From NCBI RefSeq assembly GCF_030811215.1, contig NZ_JAUSQM010000001.1, positions 3,534,001 to 3,598,000 of the forward strand: DNA of 64,000 nucleotides, in the 5' to 3' direction. The notes beneath the pieces were generated by a model that worked only from the letters and a program-made list of their open reading frames with translations, searched no databases and was not told where the DNA came from. This stretch comes from Nocardioides massiliensis (lineage in GTDB: Bacteria; Actinomycetota; Actinomycetes; Propionibacteriales; Nocardioidaceae). This document shows, in pieces, positions 42,748-50,454 of the stretch (position 1 is its first letter; every line of letters begins with the position of its first letter). A program made the translations under genes and the position numbers.

Positions 42748-43944
42748 ATGGCGCGCGTCGTCATCGTCGGCGCCTCGGTCGCAGGCGTCCGTACGGCACA
42801 GGCGTTGCGCATGCAGGGCTTCGCCGGTGCCATCACGCTCATCGGCGAAGAACCGCACCACCCGTACGACAAGCCGCCGCTGTCCAAGGAGCACCTGCGA
42901 CCCGACGCACCGCACGACCCGCCTGCGCTGGTGTCCGCCGAGGAGCTCGAGCAGCTCGCGGTCGACCTGCACCTGGGCGTGCGCGCCACCGGTCTCGACC
43001 CCGCCGCCCGCGTCCTGCACACCGACGCCGGTGAGCACACCTACGACCAGCTCGTCATCGCCACCGGCGTCGTCCCGCGGACCCTTCCGGGCTCGGGTCT
43101 GGCCGGCGTCCGCACCGTGCGTACTGCGGACGACGCTGCCTTCCTGCGGTCCCAGCTCACGACGACGCCGCGGGTCACCGTCATCGGGGCTGGGTTCATC
43201 GGTGCGGAGTTCGCCTCCGCAGCCCGTGCGAGGGGATGCCAGGTCACCGTCGTCGAGGCGCAGCAGACCCCCATGGCCCACCTGTTCGGGGAACGGGTCG
43301 GGGCTCGCCTCGCCGCGCTCCACGAGGCCAACGGTGTCGCCCTGCGGACCGGGGCACGCTTCGAGCGGTTCGTGGGCGACGGCCACGTCGAGGGGGTGGT
43401 CCTCGCCGATGGGGAGGTCGTCCCTGCCGATCTCGTCGTCGTCGGCATCGGCGCCACCCCGGCGACGGACTGGCTCCGTGGCTCAGGACTCCCCGTCGAC
43501 GACGGGGTCGCGTGCGAGTCGGACCTGAGCGTGGTGGGCCACCCGGAGATCTTCGCGGCAGGCGACGTGGCCCGCTGGCCGCATCCGCACTACGGCGAGC
43601 CGATCCGCATCGAGCACTGGACGAACGCCAACGAGCACGGAGCCATCGTGGCCTCCGCGATCGCCGGTGGACCCGCCCCGCGCGCTCAAGTCCCCTATGT
43701 CTGGTCGGACCAGTATGGGCACCGCATCCAGATCGTCGGACTTCCGTCGCGCGGTACGCCGGCGTACGTGACCGGCGACGGCCCCACGGATCTCGTCGCC
43801 GTCTATGCCGACCGTGCGGGGTCGACCGTGGGCGCCGTCGTGGTCGACGACTCCCGTACCTTCATGAAGCTGCGCAAGGCGGTCACGAAGCGGACTGCGT
43901 TCGCCGACCTCGATCTCCCGCAGACCTCACCGGCACCTGCCTGA
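42748..43944 (+). CDS. Ferredoxin reductase of the Rieske dioxygenase
   Basis: A 398-residue NAD(P)H-dependent flavoprotein of the BphA4/rubredoxin-reductase type. FAD fold: VVIVGASVAGVRTAQALRMQ. PYDKPPLSKEHL is the family signature. NAD(P)H fold: VTVIGAGFIGAEFASAARAR. Flavin-contacting FAAGDVARWPHP comes next. It follows the Rieske ferredoxin by two bases, so the two form the electron chain for the island oxygenase. It is a paralogue of 754-1971. A strong hairpin ends the transcript. Confidence 0.93.
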   Translation: MARVVIVGASVAGVRTAQALRMQGFAGAITLIGEEPHHPYDKPPLSKEHLRPDAPHDPPALVSAEELEQLAVDLHLGVRATGLDPAARVLHTDAGEHTYDQLVIATGVVPRTLPGSGLAGVRTVRTADDAAFLRSQLTTTPRVTVIGAGFIGAEFASAARARGCQVTVVEAQQTPMAHLFGERVGARLAALHEANGVALRTGARFERFVGDGHVEGVVLADGEVVPADLVVVGIGATPATDWLRGSGLPVDDGVACESDLSVVGHPEIFAAGDVARWPHPHYGEPIRIEHWTNANEHGAIVASAIAGGPAPRAQVPYVWSDQYGHRIQIVGLPSRGTPAYVTGDGPTDLVAVYADRAGSTVGAVVVDDSRTFMKLRKAVTKRTAFADLDLPQTSPAPA

Positions 43945-43964
43945 TCGGCACGAACCGGTCCCAC

Positions 43965-44012
43965 ACGAAGGGCCGCCACCCGTGAGCAACGCTCGCGGGT
44001 GGCGGCCTTCGT
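43965..44012. terminator. Bidirectional terminator hairpin
   Basis: ACGAAGGGCCGCCACCCG (43965-43982) pairs with CGGGTGGCGGCCTTCGT (43996-44012) with a single bulged base and a 13-base loop. It separates the convergent reductase and SDR genes. Confidence 0.82.
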
Positions 44013-44023
44013 CGTCGGCGGGT

Positions 44024-44827
44024 TCAGTCGCGCTGGGGCTGCCAGGGCCAGTACTTGGCGGTGGCGCCCCCGTCGACGGTGATGTTGCTGCCCGTGATCA
44101 TCGCCGACTCCTGACTGGCGAGGAACACCACGGCACCGACGTAGTCGTCCGGCGTCGGGAGCCGCTGCATCGGCAGCTGTCCGGCGAAGTCCATCGGGAA
44201 GCGTCCCTCGACCCGGCCCAGCTGACCGACCTTGGCCACCAGGTCCGGGTCCTCGGGCTGGGTCGCGGTCGGGGTGAAGCCGTTGACGCGGATGCCGTGC
44301 TCGGCGAGCTCCATGGCGGCGGAGCGGGTGAAGTTGATCATCCCGCTCTTCGCCGTCGAGTACCCGATGTTGCCGGGTTGCCCCTGCCAGGCAGCAGTGG
44401 ACAGCACGTTGATGATGCTGCCGCCGCGGTACCCGGCGATCATCGCCCGCGCGGCGGCCCGGGAGAAGAGGAACGAGCCGCCCAGGACGATGTCGACCTG
44501 GCGTCGGTAGTCCTCGACCGGCATGTCCAGCAATCCGCGTTGGTCGAAGTAGACGGCGTTGTTGACGAGCACGTCGACCCGGCCCCAACGGTCGAGGGCG
44601 AGGTCCATGACCTCGTCCGCGTGGGTCGGGTCGGTGACGTCACCCACGGCCGCGATGGCTTCCCCGCCGGCAGCGGTGATCCGCTGTGCCGCCGCCTCGG
44701 CGACGGTGCTGGAGATGTCCGTACAGACGACCCGGGCACCGTGGTGGGCGAGTCCCGCGGCGAGCGTGCCGCCGATGTTCGGGCTCGCACCGGTCACCAC
44801 GGCGACCAGGTCCTGAAGCCGGCTCAC
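44024..44827 (-). CDS. SDR oxidoreductase, probable cis-dihydrodiol dehydrogenase
   Basis: A 267-residue classical short-chain dehydrogenase. The cofactor motif is VTGASPNIGG at 11-20, D37 after the second strand favours NAD, NNA is at 89-91, and the catalytic S143, Y156 and K160 are present (GYSTAK). In this operon it follows the Rieske beta-subunit gene and overlaps it by GTGA, so rearomatisation of the cis-dihydrodiol to a catechol is the natural role. The last gene of the hydrolase - beta subunit - SDR unit. Confidence 0.88.
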   Translation of the reverse strand: MSRLQDLVAVVTGASPNIGGTLAAGLAHHGARVVCTDISSTVAEAAAQRITAAGGEAIAAVGDVTDPTHADEVMDLALDRWGRVDVLVNNAVYFDQRGLLDMPVEDYRRQVDIVLGGSFLFSRAAARAMIAGYRGGSIINVLSTAAWQGQPGNIGYSTAKSGMINFTRSAAMELAEHGIRVNGFTPTATQPEDPDLVAKVGQLGRVEGRFPMDFAGQLPMQRLPTPDDYVGAVVFLASQESAMITGSNITVDGGATAKYWPWQPQRD

Positions 44828-45330
44828 AGGATGATGCTGACCTTGCCGTGCGGACGCAGCGCATCCAGGTCGAGCACCGACTTGCGCACCAGGAACCGGA
44901 AGCCGGCGCCGTCGCGCTCCAGCAGGTGCACGTACCGACCGAAGTAGGTGTCCACCTTCCCGTTCCGCGCACGGAAGACGGCGAAGTTGGCGCGCGCCTC
45001 GACCGTGCCGTCCTCCCGCTCGCTCGCCTTCACGTTGGTCACCATCCGACGGGTGCGGGAATGCGGGTACTCAGCATGCGCGGCCCGCGTCTGCAGGGAG
45101 TTCACGCGCTGCTCGAGGAGGAACCGGTCGTCCTGCACCAGGAACAGGTCCTTGGTCGGATCTCCGTCCGGCAGGTCCGTGGACGGGATGAGGTAGCGAC
45201 CGGTCTCGGCGAACAGGGTCAACCACTCGTGCAGTCGCCACTCGTCGAGGAGGTCGGCCTCGAAGTAGAGGAAGTCCTCGACCGAGCGGACGAGACCCGC
45301 GTCCGTGTGGGCCTGGGATGTAACGGTCAT
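44824..45330 (-). CDS. Rieske ring-hydroxylating dioxygenase, beta subunit
   Basis: A 168-residue structural subunit with the NTF2-like fold. SVEDFLYFEADLLDEWRLHE, WLTLFAETGRYLIPS and RRMVTNVKASEREDGT are typical of beta subunits. It has no metal site. GGGAGA precedes ATG 45330 by seven bases. It lies 15 bases after the C-C hydrolase stop and overlaps the SDR start. Its alpha partner is 5.4 kb away under a different promoter, an uncommon separation for an obligate hexameric enzyme. Confidence 0.92.
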   Translation of the reverse strand: MTVTSQAHTDAGLVRSVEDFLYFEADLLDEWRLHEWLTLFAETGRYLIPSTDLPDGDPTKDLFLVQDDRFLLEQRVNSLQTRAAHAEYPHSRTRRMVTNVKASEREDGTVEARANFAVFRARNGKVDTYFGRYVHLLERDGAGFRFLVRKSVLDLDALRPHGKVSIIL

Positions 45331-45345
45331 GACGGTGTCTCCCAC

Positions 45346-46221
45346 TCAGTTGTGCTGGATGAATTCGCTGACTTCGCGGTTGAACTCGCGCGCGTGCTCG
45401 ATCTGCGCCCAGTGGCCACACCGGTTCAGCAGGAGCAGACGTGAGTTCGGTACGGCGCTGACGAGCCGCAGGCTGTGCTCGTAGCTCACAACCCGGTCGT
45501 CGCGTCCGTGGATCGCGAGCGTCGGTGCTGTGATCTCCTGCAGCCTGGGTCCGTAGGTGAAGTACTCGGTGCTGAGCGGGTTGCCGCCCGGTGCGTCGTT
45601 CCAGCTCGCCAGGTGCTCCGGGTGCGCGAGCGCGGCCTCCAGCCGCAGTGCCGCCAGGTCATCGCCGACCGCGGCAGGGTCGAACGCCATGATCTCGGTG
45701 ACCCGCTGCATGTTCTCGATCGTCGGCTCACGGTAGGTCTGGAAGAGGATCTTCAGACCCTCGGTGAGGCCGGCGGCGCCCCAGGTGTTCTGCCCCGGGA
45801 CGGGTGCGCCCATGGAGACCAGGTGGCTGACCCGCTCCGGGTGCAGGATCGCCGTGGAGATCGACGTGATCCCCCCCATCGAGTTCCCGACCAGGGCGGC
45901 GCGCTCGATGCCGAGCTCGTCCATGAAGGCGATCAGGGCCGCGACGTGGTCGTAGCCGGTCTCGGGAGTCTGGGTGTCGCTCTCGCCCCAGCCCGGCATG
46001 TCGATGGCATAGACGTGGAACGACTCCGCCAACGCCGCGACGTTGGCGCGGAAGTTGCTCCAGCCCGTCGATCCCGGGCCGCTGCCATGCAGCAGGATCA
46101 CCGGGTGCCCGGCACCCGCCTCGTGGTAGTGGATGCGGTGGCGCGACGTCTGCACGAAGCGGCTCGTGTCCGCGGCGGTGAGCTCGGGACGTGCGGTCTC
46201 CGCGATGAGCTGGGCGCTCAT
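45346..46221 (-). CDS. Meta-cleavage-product C-C hydrolase (MhpC/BphD-like)
   Basis: A 291-residue alpha/beta hydrolase. The oxyanion loop ILLHGSGPGSTGWSNFRANV is characteristic of meta-cleavage-product hydrolases. The nucleophile is S114 in VGNSMGGITS, the acid is the Asp of HGRDDRVV, and the His is in CGHWAQIEHA. It should split the vinylogous 1,5-diketone formed by extradiol cleavage into a dienoate and an acid. It heads the minus-strand unit hydrolase - beta subunit - SDR, with a perfect operator site 74 bases upstream. No hydratase/aldolase genes for the dienoate are in the window. Confidence 0.92.
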   Translation of the reverse strand: MSAQLIAETARPELTAADTSRFVQTSRHRIHYHEAGAGHPVILLHGSGPGSTGWSNFRANVAALAESFHVYAIDMPGWGESDTQTPETGYDHVAALIAFMDELGIERAALVGNSMGGITSISTAILHPERVSHLVSMGAPVPGQNTWGAAGLTEGLKILFQTYREPTIENMQRVTEIMAFDPAAVGDDLAALRLEAALAHPEHLASWNDAPGGNPLSTEYFTYGPRLQEITAPTLAIHGRDDRVVSYEHSLRLVSAVPNSRLLLLNRCGHWAQIEHAREFNREVSEFIQHN

Positions 46222-46295
46222 GGGTGCCTCCTGAGAAAGTGTGGGCGCAGGGTCGACGTGACGCTAAGCACGCCGTCGCTGGACTCCCAGAGGGA

Positions 46296-46312
46296 GTTCC
46301 GGCGCCCGGAAC
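46296..46312. promoter_or_regulatory. Island operator site 4 (GTTCC-N7-GGAAC, perfect)
   Basis: GTTCCGGCGCCCGGAAC lies between the terminator of the upstream carrier gene and the C-C hydrolase start, 74 bases before the latter, so it marks an independent promoter. Confidence 0.72.
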
Positions 46313-46338
46313 CGCGAGACGAGGCCCGGGCCAACCGA

Positions 46339-46378
46339 GCAGGGTCCTCCCGACGACACGTCGCCGGAAGGACCCTGC
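46339..46378 (-). terminator. Terminator of the MHS-type carrier gene
   Basis: GCAGGGTCCT (46339-46348) pairs with AGGACCCTGC (46369-46378), and a second stem CCGACGAC/GTCGCCGG forms inside. It lies 14 bases beyond the stop of the minus-strand carrier gene. Confidence 0.78.
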
Positions 46379-46391
46379 GGACGAACATCGA

Positions 46392-47732
46392 TCAGGCGGG
46401 GACGTTGGGTCGAACCGCCGGGGGGACGACCGCCGGAGCGTCGTACAACGAGTCCTTGCTGGTCTCGCGCATCGCGATCACCGCGACGAACGCAGCGACG
46501 GCCAGCAGCCCGAGCATCACGGACAAACCGATGCTCCCGTAGGACGCGAGGAGAGGAGCCGCGATGACCGGCGGGATCGCCCCTGCCACTACGCTGCCGA
46601 TGTTGAAGGAGACCCCGGTCCCCGTGCTGCGGTAGGAGGTGCGGAAGGTCTCCGGAAGGAACACCGTGGTCGCACCGTTGGAGAGGCCGACGACGAACAG
46701 CGTCACGGTCAGTGCCGCGCCGACGATCCAGGCCGTGCCGGTGTCGACGAGCGGGAAGAGGACGAACGCCCACGGGACAGCGAGCCCGTTGCCGATCAGG
46801 AGCACCTTGCGGCGCCCGACCTTGTCCGAGACCCGGGCACCCACGACCTGGCCGATGATGCACCCGCCGATCGCGACGAACTGGATCGTGAGCATGGTGT
46901 CCCGCGGCAACCCGAGCACGCCGGTGCCGTAGTTGGTCAGGTAGACGGCGCCCATGTAGAAGAACGAGAGCCACATCAGGACCGAGCCGGCGGCCAGGAA
47001 GACCTCACGGCGCTGGTGGGTGAAGAGCTCGCGGATCGGGGCCTTCGCAGCCTTCGCGTCGGCCGCCCGCGCCATGGCCTCCTTGAAGACCGGCGTGTCG
47101 GCGACGCCGAGCCGCACCCACATCCCGACCGCGACCAGGACGGCGCTCAGCACGAAGGGCAGGCGCCAGCCCCAGGAGACGAAGGACGCGTCGCTCATCG
47201 CCAGACCGGTGATGAGGAAGGTGAGCGTTGCCAGCAGAAGACCGAAGGTGGTCCCGAGGGTCTGCGCCAGGGAGTACCACCCGCGCTTGCCTTCGGGCGC
47301 GTGCTCGACGACGAACAGCGCCGCCGAGCTCCACTCGCCGCCCACCGCGAGTCCCTGGCAGAACCGCAGCACGATCAACAGGATCGGGGCGAGGACGCCG
47401 ATGCTGTCACCGGAGGGCAGGAGCCCGATCAGCACGGTGGCGACACCCATGATCATCATCGTCGTGACCAGGGTCGCCTTGCGGCCGATCCGGTCGCCCA
47501 TGTGGCCGAAGAGCAGCCCGCCGACGGGTCGGGCCAGGAAGGCCACACCGAACGTCGCGAACGACGCGGCCGTCCCGGCGGCGGTTCCCAGAGCCGGGAA
47601 GAAGATCTGCGGGAAGACCAGGGCGGCCGCGGTCCCGTAGATGAAGAAGTCGTAGTACTCGATCGTGGTCCCCATGAACCCCGCGCCGACCACCCGGCCG
47701 AGGCCGTGGGGCTGTTCAGACGTCTGCGACAT
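46392..47732 (-). CDS. MHS-family MFS symporter (aromatic/organic acid uptake)
   Basis: A 446-residue, 12-helix carrier of the metabolite:H+ symporter group (shikimate, proline/betaine, aromatic acids). TTIEYYDFFIYGTAAALVFP is the helix-1 family signature. Motif A is GGLLFGHMGDRIGRKATLV, and FCQGLAVGGEWSSAALFVVE is on helix 4 with the next loop EHAPEGKRGWYSL. GAGAGG precedes ATG 47732 by six bases. Placed in the island behind its own operator site, it probably brings in the aromatic acid. Confidence 0.92.
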   Translation of the reverse strand: MSQTSEQPHGLGRVVGAGFMGTTIEYYDFFIYGTAAALVFPQIFFPALGTAAGTAASFATFGVAFLARPVGGLLFGHMGDRIGRKATLVTTMMIMGVATVLIGLLPSGDSIGVLAPILLIVLRFCQGLAVGGEWSSAALFVVEHAPEGKRGWYSLAQTLGTTFGLLLATLTFLITGLAMSDASFVSWGWRLPFVLSAVLVAVGMWVRLGVADTPVFKEAMARAADAKAAKAPIRELFTHQRREVFLAAGSVLMWLSFFYMGAVYLTNYGTGVLGLPRDTMLTIQFVAIGGCIIGQVVGARVSDKVGRRKVLLIGNGLAVPWAFVLFPLVDTGTAWIVGAALTVTLFVVGLSNGATTVFLPETFRTSYRSTGTGVSFNIGSVVAGAIPPVIAAPLLASYGSIGLSVMLGLLAVAAFVAVIAMRETSKDSLYDAPAVVPPAVRPNVPA

Positions 47733-47821
47733 CGCGCACCTCTCGTGCTTGGGGACGGAAGTTCTCGCCCCTTGATTGATGGGGGGAACGTAGAAACCGG
47801 CGGAGGCGCCCGCGACGAATC

Positions 47822-47838
47822 GTTCTACGGTGTGGAAC
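47822..47838. promoter_or_regulatory. Island operator site 5 (GTTCT-N7-GGAAC)
   Basis: One mismatch from consensus. It lies 89 bases upstream of the MHS carrier start on the minus strand. Confidence 0.6.
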
Positions 47839-47866
47839 TCCGCGTGATCTGGCGCACAGGGAGCGA

Positions 47867-47883
47867 GTTCCGGCCCCCGGAAC
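47867..47883. promoter_or_regulatory. Island operator site 6 (GTTCC-N7-GGAAC, perfect)
   Basis: GTTCCGGCCCCCGGAAC lies 42 bases upstream of the plus-strand MFS start, almost the same distance as site 1 to MaoC (40). Confidence 0.72.
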
Positions 47884-47925
47884 CCCGCCTCACCGCGCGG
47901 ACTGCGCGCCACTCAGGGTTGGGGC

Positions 47926-49191
47926 ATGTCCCCGACCGTGACCCAGGCGCCGGCGATCCGACGCGCGCCTCCCCTCGCCTGGGCGATCCTCGGTCTCGGC
48001 GTCTTCGCCTACGCCGTGGCCGTGCTCAACCGGTCCTCGCTCGGCGTCGCCGCCCTCGAGGCGCAGGAGCGGCTGAACGCGTCTGCCGCGCAGCTGGCAC
48101 TGTTCTCGGTCCTCCAGCTGGGGGTGTACGCCGTGATGCAGGTGCCGGTCGGCGTGCTGCTGGACCGCCACGGACCGCGCGTGCTGATCAGCTGCGGCTT
48201 GCTACTCATGGCTCTCGGCCAGGGGCTGCTCGCGGTGGCCGACTCGGTCCCGGTCGGCGTCGTGGCCCGGATGCTCGTGGGCGCCGGCGACGCGATGACC
48301 TTCATCAGCGTGATCCGCGCCGCGGTCAACTGGTTCCCCCCGTCGCACCTGCCGCTGGTCACCCAGGCCACTGCCATCGTCGGCCAGTGCGGACAGCTCG
48401 CCGCGACCTACCCGTTGATCACGCTGCTGGCGGGGTTCGGCTGGACCACCACGTTCCTCAGCGCCGCGGCAGTCACCTTGCTGGTGTTCGTGCTCGCCGC
48501 GCTTCTCCTGCGCGACGCACCGGCGGACTCGGACCATCGGCTGCACCGCACCGGGCTCGGGGAGACCCGGACGTCGCTGCTGCTCGCGTGGCGACAACCG
48601 GGCACGCGGCTCGGGTTCTGGTGCCACTTCACGGTGCAGTTCTCCGGAATGCTGTTCGTCCTGATCTGGGGCTACCCGTTCCTCGTCGAGGGCCAGGGGC
48701 TGAGCCCCGGCCGCGCCGGAGCCCTGCTCGCTTCGATGGTCCCCGCCGGGATCCTCATGGGCTTCGCCCTCGGGCGACTCTCGGCGCTCCACCCGCAGCG
48801 GCGCATGCATCTCGTGGTTGCGTGCCTCGTCGCCACCGTTGCCACCTGGACGGCCGTCATCGCCTGGCCGGGCACCGCGCCGGGCTGGCTGCTGGGACTC
48901 CTGGCCCTGGCCCTCGCGAGCAATGTCCCCGCCTCCATGGTCGGGATCGACATCGCGCGGTCCCACAACCCGCGAGAGCGCTTGGGCATCGCCACCGGCA
49001 TGACCAACTCCGGCGGATTCTTCGCCGCCCTCGTCGCCATCCTCCTCATCGGCGCCACCCTCGACCTGGTGTCCGGCAGCGGTGGCTACGGCACGAGCGA
49101 GTTCCGGGTCGCCATGGCCACCCAGTTCATCGTCTGGATCCTGGGCTCACTCCTCCTGCTGCGCGCCCACCGCCACCTGCGGGACGTCTGA
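47926..49191 (+). CDS. MFS permease
   Basis: A 421-residue, 12-helix major-facilitator protein with similarity in layout to anion:cation symporter/NarK-like and 4-hydroxybenzoate-type carriers. AVAVLNRSSLGVAALEAQER is at helix 1, and the motif A region VPVGVLLDRHGPRVLISCGL is between helices 2 and 3. TFISVIRAAVNWFPPSHLPL and GIATGMTNSGGFFAALVAIL are other conserved-looking stretches. It is divergent from the MHS carrier with two operator sites between them, so it is probably part of the same regulon. Import of a second substrate or export of an intermediate is possible. Confidence 0.85.
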   Translation: MSPTVTQAPAIRRAPPLAWAILGLGVFAYAVAVLNRSSLGVAALEAQERLNASAAQLALFSVLQLGVYAVMQVPVGVLLDRHGPRVLISCGLLLMALGQGLLAVADSVPVGVVARMLVGAGDAMTFISVIRAAVNWFPPSHLPLVTQATAIVGQCGQLAATYPLITLLAGFGWTTTFLSAAAVTLLVFVLAALLLRDAPADSDHRLHRTGLGETRTSLLLAWRQPGTRLGFWCHFTVQFSGMLFVLIWGYPFLVEGQGLSPGRAGALLASMVPAGILMGFALGRLSALHPQRRMHLVVACLVATVATWTAVIAWPGTAPGWLLGLLALALASNVPASMVGIDIARSHNPRERLGIATGMTNSGGFFAALVAILLIGATLDLVSGSGGYGTSEFRVAMATQFIVWILGSLLLLRAHRHLRDV

Positions 49192-49314
49192 TCCGCCCCT
49201 GAGCGGCGGCCAATCCCGAGCGCGCCCGCGCGGAGGTGCGAAGATGCAACCGCGCAGCGACCTTCTGCGTCTGGAGAACAGCACCTTTCCTCCCCGCAAC
49301 GAACGGAACGACCC

Positions 49315-50352
49315 ATGACTCGGGCTCGCAAGCTCTCCCCCGGCCTGGCCGCCGCCTCGCTCGCCACCACCCTCGTGGTCCTCACCGGCACCTTCGGTGG
49401 CACCGCCACAGCGGCCGGACAGCCCGGTCAGGCGGCCGTGCATCCGACCGTGTCGACCGCCGCGAAGGCCAAGGTGCTCCTCGAGCCCGGCGCGACCGGT
49501 TGGAAGGTGCGCGCGCTGCAGGTGCGGCTGAAGGAGGCGGGACTCTTCCGCCGTCACCCCACGGGCGTCTACAACAAGGGCACCACGCGCGCTGTGCGCA
49601 ACTTCCAGATCACGATCGGTCGGCGGGCCACCGGCCTGCTCGACGTGCGCACGCGTGATCGGTTGGCAGCGGTGACCCGCACCCCCTCGAAGGCCGAGCA
49701 GGCCGGCCCCGGCAAGACGCTGATGGCACGCGGCAGCACCGGGCCACGGGTCCTCAACCTCGAGGCGCGGATGCGTCAGATCGGTTGGTTCGACCGCAAC
49801 GTCGACAAGACCTACGACCGGGCCACGGCGATCGCCGTACGCAACTTCCAGGCCAAGCGACGACTCGCTGTCACCGGCAGGGTCGACCCCCGCACCCGCG
49901 ACCTGCTGCACGCTTCGACCCGCAAGCCGACCAAGGCCGAGCGCCTCAACCAGGTCTCGGTCCCCTCCGACGGCCAGCCGCTGGACAGCCGATGCCTGAC
50001 CGGTCAGGCCCTGTGCATCGACAAGACCAGCCGGAGCGTGCGCTGGGTCGTCGACGGCCAGGTGCGCGAGGACCTCGACGTCCGGTTCGGCTCCTCGAGC
50101 ACCCCCACCCGCGACGGGGCCTTCACCGTCTACCGCAAGTCCCGCGACCACGTCAGCTCGCTGTACAACTCCCCGATGCCGTTCGCGCTGTTCTTCTCCG
50201 GCGGCCAGGCCGTGCACTACTCCCCGGACTTCGCCCGGGTCGGCTACTCGGGTGCATCCCACGGTTGCGTGAACGTCCGCGACTACGCCGCGATCGCGAA
50301 GCTCTTCGACGTGGTCCCGATCGGAACCCCGGTCATCGTCTACTGGTCCTGA
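49315..50352 (+). CDS. L,D-transpeptidase with two peptidoglycan-binding domains
   Basis: A 345-residue exported enzyme. The N-terminal signal peptide (about 1-34, ending ATAAGQ) is followed by two PG_binding_1 repeats, at about 56-115 (GWKVRALQVRLKEAGLF) and 140-200 (GPRVLNLEARMRQIGWFD). The YkuD domain carries H301 and the catalytic C318 in YSGASHGCVNVRD. It would form 3-3 cross-links in the cell wall. It is monocistronic and unrelated to the island; it marks the return to housekeeping-type genes. Confidence 0.93.
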   Translation: MTRARKLSPGLAAASLATTLVVLTGTFGGTATAAGQPGQAAVHPTVSTAAKAKVLLEPGATGWKVRALQVRLKEAGLFRRHPTGVYNKGTTRAVRNFQITIGRRATGLLDVRTRDRLAAVTRTPSKAEQAGPGKTLMARGSTGPRVLNLEARMRQIGWFDRNVDKTYDRATAIAVRNFQAKRRLAVTGRVDPRTRDLLHASTRKPTKAERLNQVSVPSDGQPLDSRCLTGQALCIDKTSRSVRWVVDGQVREDLDVRFGSSSTPTRDGAFTVYRKSRDHVSSLYNSPMPFALFFSGGQAVHYSPDFARVGYSGASHGCVNVRDYAAIAKLFDVVPIGTPVIVYWS

Positions 50353-50454
50353 GGCCGCACCTTCCTCGGCTGGGCCGGCGGCGTACCGCCTTTGATCTGG
50401 TCCGCGCCGTCCCTACGGTGGAAGGGGCCAGTGCCACCGACAGCAGGGGACACG

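Noticed and set aside
46224-49202. Plus-strand open frame of 992 codons
   Set aside because: It runs antisense through the MHS carrier and then out of frame through the next MFS gene; the translation is Arg/Gly/Asp/His-rich with no motif. It is a high-GC shadow.
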